Below, in pieces: positions 51,532 through 62,992 of a DNA stretch of 64,000 nucleotides. The notes under the pieces are model-generated. The model saw only the letters and a list, made by a program, of their open reading frames with translations, was not told the origin of the DNA and did not search any database. Each line of letters starts with the position of its first letter. Position 1 is the first letter of the stretch. The DNA lies in the NCBI RefSeq assembly GCF_032362555.1, contig NC_083523.1, positions 2,393,501 through 2,457,500 on the forward strand. Reading direction: 5' to 3'. Origin of the DNA: Amyelois transitella. Lineage: Eukaryota > Arthropoda > Insecta > Lepidoptera > Pyralidae. The position numbers were made by a program, and so were the translations under genes.

Positions 51532-53672
51532 TTATTTCTCCTGTTTCTTCGACTGCTGATACTTTATCGCTCGTCCTATTTGATACAAACTGGTCATTGC
51601 AACAAAGACGTTTACAGCGAATAGACTGTAATTCTTTGGAATTATAACTAGGGAGTAACGGGACCAGACAATGCCTGTGGCCGCGAGGGATATGGACTGG
51701 GGGATGGAAAGAGACTCCACTGGCCGATTCAAGTCACCCAAACCCGCTAACACCAAACTCTGAAAGTGTTAACATGATATGATGAGTTTAACTGAACAGG
51801 TATCACTTTCACTGAATGATATTTCTACTATTTGTTTTACACAAACTTAGTTTTGATATAAAAGTCAAGTAACAAACATATGTATCAGTTATTTTGTAGT
51901 AATCATACATACATATATATCAAGTCTTTATCCTTTGCGGGGTAGACAGGGCCAACAGTCTTGAAATACGACAGACCATGTTCAGAAAGGCCAACAATAG
52001 AATTGAGAAAAGAAGAATCCCAAGTTCATAAGCCCATGGATGCTTAAAAGGCGACTAAGGGATAGCCCTTAGTTGCCTTTTACGACACCCATGGGCAAGA
52101 AATGGAGTGGTTCTATTCTTTTTTCTATTGGTGCCACATGGCACTGTAAGAAATAAGGATTTTAACAAAATAAGGGTTTTGTTTTTCTCACAGATATCCC
52201 ATGGGAACGGTCCTTTATCATGATAAAAAAATTATTTGTATAATCCATCCTTTTAAACTGAAACAACATTTACAACATTCCGGCTGTCACAGTCCAAAGC
52301 TATTTTATATGTATAAATTCTTAGCAATTTGCTATAATAGTAGAAATATCATTTGACATGAACATACACAGATTTCCCCATAAACAATACTTATTTACAC
52401 AAGTATTGTACAGAACTTGAAATTGAGATGTAAATCACTTACAATGTATGCAGTTTGTTACATTATTGAAACATTATCCTCTTGCCAGAGGTAAAGATGT
52501 TTTTTTTATAATAAACAAGGTATAGGTTAGGTATAAGGTCATCAATAACCTATGTATGAATTCTACATACATACATATAGTCACGTCTATATCCCTAAGA
52601 GGTAGACAGAGGCCACATTCAGCTTTTTGGCTTGATGATAGAATTGAGTCTGAATTGATAGTATTGAATCTGAATAATGTAGGTAAACAAGCCTTTACAA
52701 ATAAAAATGATAAAAACATCTTGGTTCATAAAACAAGTGTGTGTAAAAGAATCTTTTCTTTTTCTTGTTCTCTATAAATAAATAATTTTAAGTAAATAGT
52801 TTTCTTCATATAACTTCCAACTCAATTTTAAGTTCAGTTTCATTATTTCTGTGAATTCAAATATGCATGCATCAGGGTATTTCAAAGAGTGATTAATTGC
52901 AACCTATTTTAAAAAAATATATTCTGATTTTAAAGTCCCAAACATGCATATTTTAACCACCATATACCTACAATGAAATTTGTAAGATCTAAACATATGG
53001 AAAGAGATTTCAAAGAATTAAAAAATGGATTTAAACTTTATGTCACTTATAAATTTCAAGAGTCAAATAGGTCAAAGTCTTGTAACTTTTTTATTGGGAT
53101 TAGTGTGGGTTTGACCTCAATCTATGTGATGGTAAACACAATGGGGGTCTATAATTTTGATAGGTAATTTAAAATTAAAGTTTTGCTAGTTATTTATGTT
53201 AAAATTAAATTCATAATTATAACACAATATCTGTTATCTTATCCATATGTTAAGAAATTACACGCAACATATTATCTGAAGTCAGTGTACATCTTGAGAG
53301 ATAAACCTTATCACCAGTTAACTTTTTAACATTCATATGGTACATGATACGGAAATTATGAACGTAAATGCAAATACATGTCTTGCCCTTATACAAGGTC
53401 CCAGGGTAAAAATAGAGCAACCTTGATTTTGAATTTTTTGCACATCCGCATATTACTTACCCATTTGAACGCAGGTGCCCAGAAAAATATGGTTTTAGGA
53501 CCTGAAATAAATTGCAAAATAGGTTATTTACACATTAAACATACGTAATAGACAGTGACCGTTAATTAAAATGCGTAATAATCTTACCAGCTTCATGCTC
53601 CCATAGCGGACGAAGTTTTGAAGGGACGAATCTGTCTGCAGCAGTAACGAGTGTTTTATAAACTTTCGACAT
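51532..53672 (-). CDS. MPC2: Mitochondrial pyruvate carrier 2, complete, 3 exons
   Basis: MPC2 pairs with MPC1 in the inner mitochondrial membrane to import pyruvate. Exons in transcription order: 53672-53588, 53501-53461 and 51759-51532, giving 354 nt, 117 codons plus stop, in phase. Exon 1 starts MSKVYKTLVTAADRFVPSKL and ends in PLWEHEA. The next junction makes GPKTIFFWAPAFKW, the family signature. Exon 3 has LSIPQSISLAATGIVWSRYS and LVIIPKNYSLFAVN, with the conserved Trp and the Lys-Asn pair of the second helix. The length is slightly below the 127-154 residues common in the family. The start faces the plus-strand gene at 54287 across about 615 bp. Confidence 0.92.
51904..52146 (-). mobile_element. 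Rearranged family A element with an internal snapback, MPC2 intron 2
   Basis: In the middle the sequence AAAAGGCGACTAAGGG (about 52036-52051) is followed after a few bases by its near-complement CCCTTAGTTGCCTTTT. The body has therefore been partly duplicated in inverse orientation. Confidence 0.8.
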
Positions 53673-54286
53673 TTTCTTATATTATTTTTCTAATTATTTG
53701 TAGGGAGCGGAAGGGAGGTGCTATGTATGAAGCGGTCTATTATTTTCAATTACTACAGTAGAGAATTCACATCTCCACTGCATTCAATTCAAATTGGCTG
53801 GCTCGTCCTTGACTTGATAAAATCTGACACATGCAATCACATTGACATTGATATAAAAAAGTAATTTATATATGACAGTGATAAGTGTCATAAGCGTTTT
53901 ATTTATTCCAAAAACTAAAATATATATAAGGCACAAGACGCTTGATTTGAGTTCGTGTAGACGTGTGTAAAAAAAATTGGTACACCAATAACGTGCATCT
54001 ATAAAATTGGTATTTTAAAGTTCATAATTTTTTATATTATTTATATATATATACCTATTAATAAAATCATGTCAAAACTAAAAAGTTAAATTTCATTGCA
54101 GGAACCTGTGGCAGGAACGCGTTCTTATCATGGATGGGTGCGGAGCGTTGTGTTGTGTGTGTGTGTGTCATGTCAAGGCATTTAAATAGGTATTTTAGTT
54201 TCCTTTGTTTATTTTAATATTCAGTGATTTCTTGTGTTTGGTTTTCGATAACAAATGTTGTTTTCGTATTTTATCAAAAGTTGAAT
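53673..54286. promoter_or_regulatory. Divergent intergenic region between MPC2 and the Stepping stone-like gene
   Basis: About 615 bp lie between the start codons at 53672 (minus) and 54287 (plus). The only repeat seen is a short GT run near 54150-54167 (GTTGTGTGTGTGTGTGTC); no interspersed element was recognised. An open frame upstream of 54287 begins only at a GTG and has no ATG, so it is treated as 5' UTR. Confidence 0.5.
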
Positions 54287-55960
54287 ATGGGTACTAGCAC
54301 CATGGGTAGTGATTTGCATTCAGACAAACAAGACAAACTTTTGAAGCTTCAAGCTCGGAAGAAGGAATTGGAGCAAATGCTCGCTGCCAAAAACGAGGAA
54401 CTTTACAAATTGTGCGTGCAAGAAGTTCAGTTAACTGGTATTGTACCTCCAGAAGCTCCTTTGAGCCCTGAAGTTCCGCAACGAGAAAGATTAGGCAGTG
54501 TAAAAAGTACTGAAAGATCAACTGATGGTAACGATGTTCAAGATGGTTCCGATAATTCATCAAGGCGTCTTAGACTTTGCTCAGATCGTCTTCTCGATGC
54601 TGATCAAATTTCACGCAAAAATCATTCTCATAGGCTGTCAACTCCGTCTATATCAGGTATGTCAACGAAGAGCGCTCACCCACGACACATACGTCGTCCG
54701 GAGACGAGTTGTTCTAATTTTTTTCCTTCACCACCACAAGAGAGAAACCCAGAGACATTTTCTATACATACATCTCATACATACCCTGCATTAGCTGGTC
54801 GGCAAGAGCCTGTTTTAGACATGCACAATGATCACCAAGCACCCATGTACAGGCACCATACTTTAACAACTGAGTACATGAATAAAATATATTACACCCA
54901 TGCCCCTGAGGCTCATAATGTGTCCCGGATGCGAGAAACTCACTTTAGTTCCAGCCACCCAGATATCACTACTCATTATACGCATGGAAACATTGCACCG
55001 CATCCTGTTCAAAATGGTGCCCGTAACACTCCATTACTTTACCAATATGCTTCTCATTTGAAAGCCCAAAGCCAACATTTAGGTGCATTGCATCACCATC
55101 AAATACAAGGTCAGTCTAAGAGGAGACCAGAAGGTGCTAGAAGAAATACATTACAGCGAACTCAAACATATCATTTGACATCACACAGTGATTATAACCA
55201 GCATTTGGAAAATATGGACAACTTTCGCCACAGATCTCAGCCTGATATTCAAGAGCATTGTGAACGAATGCCCCCTCCAGTAGAGAGAGTAGCAGCAGTT
55301 CCTAACTCGTTGCCTTTACGTGAACGAAACACATTGAGACAGCCTATGCACATGCAACTGAAAGTGTCCACAGATGATTACGGGCGAGAGGATCACAGGA
55401 CCTATCCAGATGCGTTAAGCCCAGTCAGTCAAATTTCTGGATACTCTAATTTTGATTCTGTGAGCATGAATAAATTTTCGCCTTTGTCACAAACTGACAT
55501 GAGACTAAAAGAAAAACAGTGGTATGAGACATCACTTGACTCACCAACAAAAGCGGATATTCCATTGCTTAAGAAAAGTAATAGTTTAAAGCGAACATCA
55601 AGCATAGGTAATTCACAAGCATATGAAGTTATGATCTCATCAGGTCGTCATTCTGCCCTGCAGAGTCCTAACCAAGTGCCTCTTAGTCCTCCGGTGCTTT
55701 CTCCCAGTGCGGTGTCCCTCGAGTCACCTAAGAATTTAACTGTGATTGAACAGGGGAAGTGCATACCATACAGAGAAGAGACTAAGCCTTTCGAAATGTC
55801 TGATTTTTACAAATATTCTACTAAGTTTAGGCAAAACAATGTGCCGAAGCCAGCTGCCAATGCCGTGCCAAATGTAGCTCACGTTAACTCGATGTATAAC
55901 AAATTGCCAATGGAATTGCCACAATATCAACAAGAACACTGGCATAGCCACGGCAACTAG
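54287..55960 (+). CDS. sstn: Cytohesin-adaptor protein resembling Stepping stone / FRMD4-CCDC120 (CUPID region), intronless coding region
   Basis: The frame from ATG 54287 (context GAATATGG) to TAG 55960 encodes 557 residues. Residues about 10-45 form a charged coiled coil (LLKLQARKKELEQMLAAKNE) followed by LYKLCVQEVQLTGIVPPEAP. This resembles the cytohesin-binding CUPID segment of INAVA, FRMD4A/B and CCDC120 and of Drosophila Stepping stone, which recruits the Arf-GEF Steppke. The rest is low complexity, rich in Ser, His, Pro and Gln. It includes basic-Ser motifs (KKSNSLKRTSS) and Pro-directed sites (LSPPVLSPSAVSLESP) that suggest phosphorylation and 14-3-3-type binding; that is inference. 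No FERM domain precedes it. The whole coding region is one exon, unlike its neighbours. A poly(A) signal AATAAA lies near 56093. The family call rests on the N-terminal segment only. Confidence 0.7.
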   Translation: MGTSTMGSDLHSDKQDKLLKLQARKKELEQMLAAKNEELYKLCVQEVQLTGIVPPEAPLSPEVPQRERLGSVKSTERSTDGNDVQDGSDNSSRRLRLCSDRLLDADQISRKNHSHRLSTPSISGMSTKSAHPRHIRRPETSCSNFFPSPPQERNPETFSIHTSHTYPALAGRQEPVLDMHNDHQAPMYRHHTLTTEYMNKIYYTHAPEAHNVSRMRETHFSSSHPDITTHYTHGNIAPHPVQNGARNTPLLYQYASHLKAQSQHLGALHHHQIQGQSKRRPEGARRNTLQRTQTYHLTSHSDYNQHLENMDNFRHRSQPDIQEHCERMPPPVERVAAVPNSLPLRERNTLRQPMHMQLKVSTDDYGREDHRTYPDALSPVSQISGYSNFDSVSMNKFSPLSQTDMRLKEKQWYETSLDSPTKADIPLLKKSNSLKRTSSIGNSQAYEVMISSGRHSALQSPNQVPLSPPVLSPSAVSLESPKNLTVIEQGKCIPYREETKPFEMSDFYKYSTKFRQNNVPKPAANAVPNVAHVNSMYNKLPMELPQYQQEHWHSHGN

Positions 55961-57359
55961 GATAGTGTATTTTGTAATTACGAGATATATTTATTGTAAA
56001 TGGATTTGATAATAATTGGTTAAATTGATGTATGCAATGCATATTAAGTTGTACCTAGATTGATATTTTATATTTCCCATATTTTAATGTACAATAAAAT
56101 GTTAGATAAGATTCGATCTCTCTATGAGCATTCTCTATCTTTATACTGGCTCTCATTTTTTTATAATGCTGCCATTTATAAACCTTAAAGTATCTGTGAT
56201 TTAACAAGCAAGAGTAATCAGTGTTGTAGTGTTTAAAAATAATAAAACTATATGTCTATAAAAACATGAAATCATAAAAGCGTGTAATAGTGTCATTTTT
56301 TTCTTTTGAATTCTAACAGCTGATATTTTCGACTATATCTACATGTACTTTAAATACATTTTCACTATCTACCTAATTTTATGTCAGAGCTAGTTTTCCA
56401 AGAGGCAGATAAAAGATACTTGATAGATCAATTGATATATAGCCGAAAACAAAAGTGAGCAGCAGCCATTTTCGCGCTATCACACTACAGTAAATTTATT
56501 TTTGCCTTTATTGCAAATCTTTCAGATAACTTTTATCCCCCTGTTAAAAAAATACTAGCTATTGTTTATGATATGTATATGCCTTAAAGTATAATTGTGT
56601 CAAAAAGACCTGAAACTGATAAGTAGTGTAATATTTTCAAAACATATGTTTCATAAGGCCTTATTGATTAATGATGTTTCACAATAGTTTGTAAACTGTA
56701 TAACCCTAACCACGATGCCATAATGTAATTGATAAATTTTTAAAAACATTTTTCCCGTTTAATGAATAAAACTTAGGTTTAAATCTGTGATAGTTTGTGC
56801 AAATCATAATGGTTTATAAGACAATAATTTGGATTAGAAGATATTAGCCTATAATTGCCCGTATTATTTGGTAGAATAATGCTGATATGTTAAAAAATAT
56901 TATATATTTTAGCTTTTTGTGCGACGTTAGTGAAAACGGGAATACAATTATTATTTCGAAACAGCCTGTCAGCTAATTCATGAGTGTTGACAAGGCATAC
57001 CACTATGCTTAACTAAGGGAACATGTGATGAATGCTTTATCAACATTTGGAATAAGTTATATTCCCTTTCCTTTTGTGTGAGAACAAATATGAGGCCACC
57101 ATTTTTTATCGTTTGCGTAATATTATGTATTGTAATGTTTTGTCACAATATCCTCAGTACGAGTGACCACAACCACAAATCAAGGGCATTACATACAATT
57201 ATATGCCAATTTGCTTGTAAGAATGAATTGTAATTAAATCGTAGAAGATGGAGTACAAATACTTTGATACAAATACCATAATGAAATAAGGCACCTACTT
57301 TCATATTCGGCACGAGTTTATACCTACATGGAATTTTATAATAAGGACCGTTGCTAATG

Positions 57360-57650
57360 AACATACATACATATAGTCACGTCTATTTTGCTTGCGGGGT
57401 GGACAGAGCAAACAGTCTTGAAGAGACTGATAGATCACGTTCAGCTATTTGGGTTTATGATAGAATTAAGATTAAAGTAGTTATAGGTTTCTGGCTCATC
57501 GCCTAAAAGTATAGGAAGATAGACAGATAAAACTGGGAAACAGAAGTATCCCAAGTTTATTAGCCTATCCCTGAGTTGCCATTAACGACATTCATGGTAA
57601 AGACATGGAGGCCCTATTCTTTTTTTCGTCTGGTGCCGGGAACCATAAGG
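57360..57650 (-). mobile_element. Family A element with a short insertion, intergenic
   Basis: The tail is at the left and the changed hairpin (GGTGCCGGGAACCATAAGG) at the right. About 35 unrelated bases (AGGAAGATAGACAGATAAAA region) lie inside the body. Confidence 0.8.
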
Positions 57651-57959
57651 AATTAAAAGATGAAAATTTAAATATTATCACATTTACAAAATAAATTGTC
57701 TATTGCGTTTCGTAATCTATAATAATAAAATCTTTTAAAAGAAGTATAATTAAACATCGAAAATGGCGCTTAATAAATTAGCCTATAAAAGGTGACTAAG
57801 TAGTTAGTTAACTGAAAAATCTTAAGAATTATAAAAACACACCTGCCACCAATAATTACCATTTTAAATAACAAACACTCGAATTTTACATTTGAAATGT
57901 GTGGAAAATATTTTTCCATTGAAAAATAAATAGCTACTTTTTACTTATATGGAAAACGT

Positions 57960-58110
57960 CTTGATTTGTGGTTGACCGTCATATCCACCCACCGCTTTAA
58001 AATAAATAATGCTTATTAGCGCATAATAACGTGTTTAGTACCTAGTTATTTATTTGTATGTGAAAATAATTTTGTGTATTTTATAGTTAGTATATTTTAT
58101 GTATTAAGTT
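57960..58110. repeat. Block shared with an intron of the repeat-peptide gene (61030-61180)
   Basis: Both copies read TTGATTTGTGGTTGACCGTC, ATATCCACCCAC and, further on, GAAAATAATTTTGTGTATTT and GTATTAAGTTAA, in the same orientation. The first is about 1.45 kb beyond the stop codon of the peptide gene, the second in its intron 3. Confidence 0.8.
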
Positions 58111-59104
58111 AATATTTCTGTCCGTTTTTTAGCCTTAAATTAATCTTCACGTCAAAAGCATTTATGAGTAGGTATCTACTTAAATAATCTTTGTGTTGTC
58201 CTTACAATATCTAGCCTGATCTTGGCCAAATAATAATATAGCCTTTTTACTGCCTTATACATATTACTAGTTTTATGAACTAAAAATAACAAACGAAAAA
58301 TGGCGATTAATTTTGTAACTTTATATTAAATGACAATTTTAATTGTAGGGTTAGCAAATTTGATACAACAGTCACAGTGATCAGACGATAGTTTTAAAAT
58401 AACTTCTTCAGGTAGAAGACGCAAATGGGAAAAGCCATTGAGCATTCAATAAAATAAGAGGGAATAAATAGTCTCGCAGAAATAAGTAAGCTTAATTCGG
58501 TTCCCCAAGTATATCTCCAACTATATATTTTCAGTGGATTTTTCGTTGTCTTTCACCTTGTTGAAGATTTGGGCCGTAGTAGGGCTTCCCCATCGTAAGC
58601 AAAAATTGCCAACTTGAAAGACGATATGTGCAAAGCCATTTCGCTGTTCCTTCTATACCATAAAAGGTAGCGACCATATAAAATCCTTTTGACTTACTTA
58701 GCTTTATGATTTGTGTTTATATTTTTAGTATTAATAATATTTTAATCTACTTAATTTTATTTTATTCAAATCGTGTAATGTATGAATCTTAAGATTTAAG
58801 TTATTTGCGCCTGTGCATCAATGAAAAGACTTTGTAAATAACTTGCCAAACTTTGAGCCTTTTACAATATTTGCCTTAATTCGTTCATTAACGAATACTT
58901 AGATAGTTAATTCGTGTTTTTAAGGTACAAAATTGGAAAAAATTAAATGAAAGTGTTATGTAATTAATTATGTAGCAATGAAATTGCAAGGTGATGCTGC
59001 AAACAAAAATGTAATATTTTTATATAATGTTTATATGTGCTTAAGGCACTGGTTATGTCAATAATAAAGTTTTTGAATAATTATTAAATGAATTCTTTAT
59101 TTAA

Positions 59105-59250
59105 GACTAGACCTGTCCCGGCTACGCACAAACCTTCCTAAAACTCTTTCCAACATTTCAAACAGGAACAAAATCCGTCCACAATTTTCCAAGATAGCGC
59201 ATACATACAGACAGAAAATAGGAGACTATTATTTATGTGGTCGTCGAGAG
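59105..59250 (-). mobile_element. Helitron-type remnant downstream of the repeat-peptide gene
   Basis: The plus strand starts ACTAGACCTGTCCCGGCTAC, followed by AAAATCCGTCCACAATTTTC and a short CATACAGACAG segment. Confidence 0.55.
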
Positions 59251-59560
59251 TGCATTGATTGTATCTATTATTTTTGTTGTACTTTGATGTAGGAGAGAAA
59301 TAATGTATATTATCTATCAAATAAATTTTCTTCTCCTTTACATAATAAGAAACATTTTAATTCAATTCTTTTTTTTTATTTTCCACAAAACGAACAACTT
59401 AAACAAAAACGAATGAACGAATATTTTCAAATGTCACTGTCCTAACAGATCATAAAATGAGAAACATTTTGAATTAAATTAATAGGTAAGTATTATTTTA
59501 TTTGCCACAAAAGGAACAACCTTAAATTTAAAAAAAATAAGCATTAGAAAGAGTAGGTAG

Positions 59561-62166
59561 TTAGTGCTTGGGATGTTTTCGTAATTTTAACATTAGCTCG
59601 TGGAGCGACCGTTTTCCCGGATTGAAGCCTCCGTTCAGGTAATCGTTGTCGCCGCCTGAAAAGAATATTGTTGTTAGCGTTTCCTTCCTTGCCTAAATCG
59701 CCTTTTACGACATCCGCGGGAAAGAAATAAAGTGGTCCTTTTCTAAAAGTGTACGGAGCCATACGCACAACAGTAGGTACCTACATAGGTAATACTAACT
59801 ATTGCCCGCCACTTTCTTCACTGACAATTAAATACAAAAAAGCTGATCCCCTGTTTTGCCCCCAAAGGAATTGGTGGAGAAGTGTATACCGGTTTTTAAG
59901 TTGGAACAAATCTGAGAAAACCGCATTAAAATCAGATCAATAAAAAGAAGATTTCTCTTACCAGCACCCTCGAGTTGTCCATTGATGCAGCCGTCGTCCC
60001 ACATATTGACACACCGCTTGCCCGGGTTGAAACCTCCGTTCAGGTAATTGTCATCACCACCTTGTAACAAATAAATACGGTCGAATTGAGAACCTCCTTT
60101 TTTTAAGTTGGTTAAAAAAGGTTATAATCTATGGGTATATTTTTTTCTTTCGGACATGTTTTAAGGCGATTTGCTTGTATTATAAATATTTTTAGATACA
60201 TATATCGCTTGTGATGTGGGAAACAAGCTCATATTCGGCAGTTCGCCCTCGTAGAAATCTTTAATAAGTAGGTACCTTATACTAGTAGTTACTTTCAGGA
60301 AAAAAAATTGTAACGCTGTCATAGCCTTTTCAGCAGACTGTTGGTATGTCTACCCCGTAAGCGATATAGACATATTTACATCTATCTATGTATGTTCGAG
60401 GTCGGATAGACAATAAACTTTACTCATACATAAAATTTCATCACAATCGGTGCCGCATTTTATTAGACATGAAAGCGTAAGATTTTACTTCTTGGAAAAT
60501 ATTTAATTAATTTCGAAACAAAAAATTAAAAAAACATTCTGACCAGCTCCATTGAGTTGTCCGTTAATACAGCCTTCGTCCCACATGTTGACGCACCGCT
60601 TTCCCGGGTTGAAACCTCCGTTCAGGTAATTGTCATCGCCACCTGTAGATAATTATTAAAAAAATACTTCCATGATTTAATCATCCTTACTTAATATACA
60701 AATGCGTTTATTTACCGAACTATTTACATACTCACGCTTTATATTTGACCAAATTTTATAAAATTTCATACAAATAAATAAAATACAGTACCCACTGAAA
60801 AGGACAAATGGTACCTACGTTTCGTAATTGCCGAAGCCTTTAACACCCAGCATCGTGTCCAAGTAATTACGAAATATGGTAAACAGTTCTCATAAGTAAT
60901 TTATCTATCTGTCTTTAATTTAATATTTGTATTTTAGCTCATTAAAATTTATTTTTTAAGACAAAAGATTGTAGACTGAAATATTTGTAACCTAAATTCA
61001 TGTTGAAGTTACTTTAATGAAAAATAAAAATTGATTTGTGGTTGACCGTCATATCCACCCACTGCATTAAATGATTTTTTTTTATTAGTTAACATATTAT
61101 ATTTACGTGTGTAATTATTTTCTATATGAAAATAATTTTGTGTATTTTATAGTAAGTATATTTTGTGTATTAAGTTAAAAGTTTTTTAATGATTACCAAA
61201 TTAGTGTCCACCAAATAATTTAATTGACTAACTTACCAGCTCCGTTGAGCTGGCCGTTGATGCAACCTTCATCCCACATGTTGACGCACCGCTTGCCCGG
61301 GTTGAAACCTCCATTTAGGTAATTATCATCACCACCTACAGAATCAATCAATCAATCATCATTAATAATAAATTCTTGGATAAGTACTGACTAATGAAAA
61401 CATACAGCCAAAAATACCGGGTAGGTAGATAAGGTTAAATTGGTCATATTATGAGTATTCTTCTTCGATTACTTGTTTTTAGAGAGAATTTTCCGAATTT
61501 CCTGTGGAATACGGACAAACGTCAACGCTGCTCCTCGATTTTAAACTAGCCAGTAGGAAAATTTTAAAAAAGAATCCTTATAAAATAATAAATACAAAAA
61601 TAAATAATCTGTGACTAGAAAATGGCGGAGAATATGAAAAGTTAAACACAAAAAGTGATTAAACATTGCCAGTGTTTCATATCTTTTATTATAACTAGAT
61701 ATGTGCTATTTCTTATAACTTTGTAAATTTTTGTGCAATAAAGATATTACAAACAGACAAAATTTAATATAACTTACCAGCGCCATTAAGTTGACCGTTG
61801 ATGCATCCTTCATCCCACATGTTAACACATCTCCCTGTGACATAATCATCATCACTACGATATACCTTTATAGGGTTAGTAAAAAACAAAGTCGCCCTTC
61901 GCTTTTGATGCAATAATTATTAATTAGGCAATATATACTTGATAGAAAACATTCTTCAAGGGAAATCGTGAAAAGGAAGCATTATTTTTTTTTTATGACA
62001 AACACTCAACGGACTTAAGAAAATAATTATCATTTTCTGAAATTGATTGAAAGAAAATTTATGACTTCATCTAAATAAAAACTCACTCACCATGTCCCCG
62101 GGATGATCCCAAGGATTTAGAATAAACGATGCTTATCAGGCCACAGAAAAAGATAAAATGTTTCAT
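59561..62166 (-). CDS. Secreted multi-repeat precursor of disulfide-loop peptides, 6 exons, unrecognised family
   Basis: Exons in transcription order: 62166-62087, 61854-61778, 61335-61237, 60642-60544, 60060-59962 and 59655-59561. They sum to 549 nt, 182 codons plus stop, in phase. Exon 1 encodes a signal peptide (MKHFIFFCGLISIVYS). Its donor is the second of two overlapping GTGAGT sites (62086), because only that one keeps the frame. Exons 3-5 are 99 nt each, bounded by phase-1 introns, and encode near-identical modules GGDDNYLNGGFNPGKR + CVNMWDEGCINGQLNGA. Exon 2 encodes an acidic variant (GDDDDYVTGR) before the same Cys loop. Exon 6 ends with GKRSLHELMLKLRKHPKH. Each Gly-Lys-Arg is a standard dibasic cleavage and amidation site. 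Processing would release four peptides whose N-terminal Cys pair encloses seven residues (VNMWDEG); three would end in Pro-amide. A TATA box lies upstream. A role as hormone, defence peptide or toxin is undecided. Confidence 0.85.
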
Positions 62167-62224
62167 TTTGGAATTAAAACAATTGGGCCGAATGATGTAC
62201 ATATATAAACTAAGAAGAATAATA

Positions 62225-62262
62225 ATGAATAAATGTTCGCAATGTATCTGTGCTTTATATAG
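62225..62262 (-). promoter_or_regulatory. TATA box and presumed start region of the repeat-peptide gene
   Basis: On the minus strand CTATATAAAGCAC occupies about 62262-62250. Transcription would begin near 62225, leaving a 5' UTR of about 60 nt before the ATG at 62166. Like the Ig-like gene, this suggests tightly regulated expression. Confidence 0.55.
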
Positions 62263-62992
62263 TAGGCTAATGTAATAATATTGATACAAATTTAATCTGA
62301 AGTCCTCAACACTTGAGATTGTTCCTTCATTATTTGATTCGGCTTTATTAAATTAGATACCTACTTACTTAATTTAATTAATAGATATAAAAACGAATAT
62401 TTTCATTTGCGTATGTATGTAAGTAGATTGTGGCGTTTCGTTACTCGTTTAATCAGTAGTTAGGAAATGTGACAACAATAACCATATATATTTTCGCATC
62501 ATTCAAACAGTTGCAGTGAGAGCACGGGTACTTAAACAGATATTCCCTATGGACCCACCTATGGGTGAAGCTGGTGGGTAAACGGGACGCGGCTGCATTT
62601 TATAAGGTGCTTTGGAATATTTTATTAATTGTTACTGGCAAAAGGTCAGGTCAAGAGTACCCAAAACCGACGAGCTTGCATGAAGAGAATTATCAATGTG
62701 GATGAAGCGAAAGAAGTATGCAGGGATCGTGGCAGGTGGAAAGATGTAGTCTCTGATGTAGATGTTGTTTATGTATGTGTGTATCTTAGGTATGTGTGTA
62801 TGTTACTGTTCAGGAGAGTTGTTCATGATAATTATGTACTATGAAGTACCCACTAGAGGTAGTACCTATCAGATATTTTTTTAAATTAGCATACACAAGT
62901 AAATCAAATTAAAAATAAACTACAAACCATAGGAATTTTTTTATTACTTTCACTTATTCACATTAAAGCTTAGCGATATTAGTTAACATGAC

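Larger units (their letters stand above)
55961..59560. other. Intergenic region between the Stepping stone-like gene and the repeat-peptide gene
   Basis: The 3' UTR of the upstream gene runs to a poly(A) signal near 56093. Beyond it the DNA is AT-rich, with an A element, a Helitron remnant and a 150-bp block (57960-58110) that recurs inside the peptide gene. Two related stretches at about 59346-59420 and 59455-59530 (TTTGCCACAAAAGGAACAAC and a variant) form a small tandem duplication in the peptide gene 3' flank. Confidence 0.55.

Noticed and set aside
54224-54286. N-terminal extension of the Stepping stone-like protein
   Set aside because: The extension would begin at GTG, encodes a hydrophobic stretch unlike the family, and the first ATG is at 54287.
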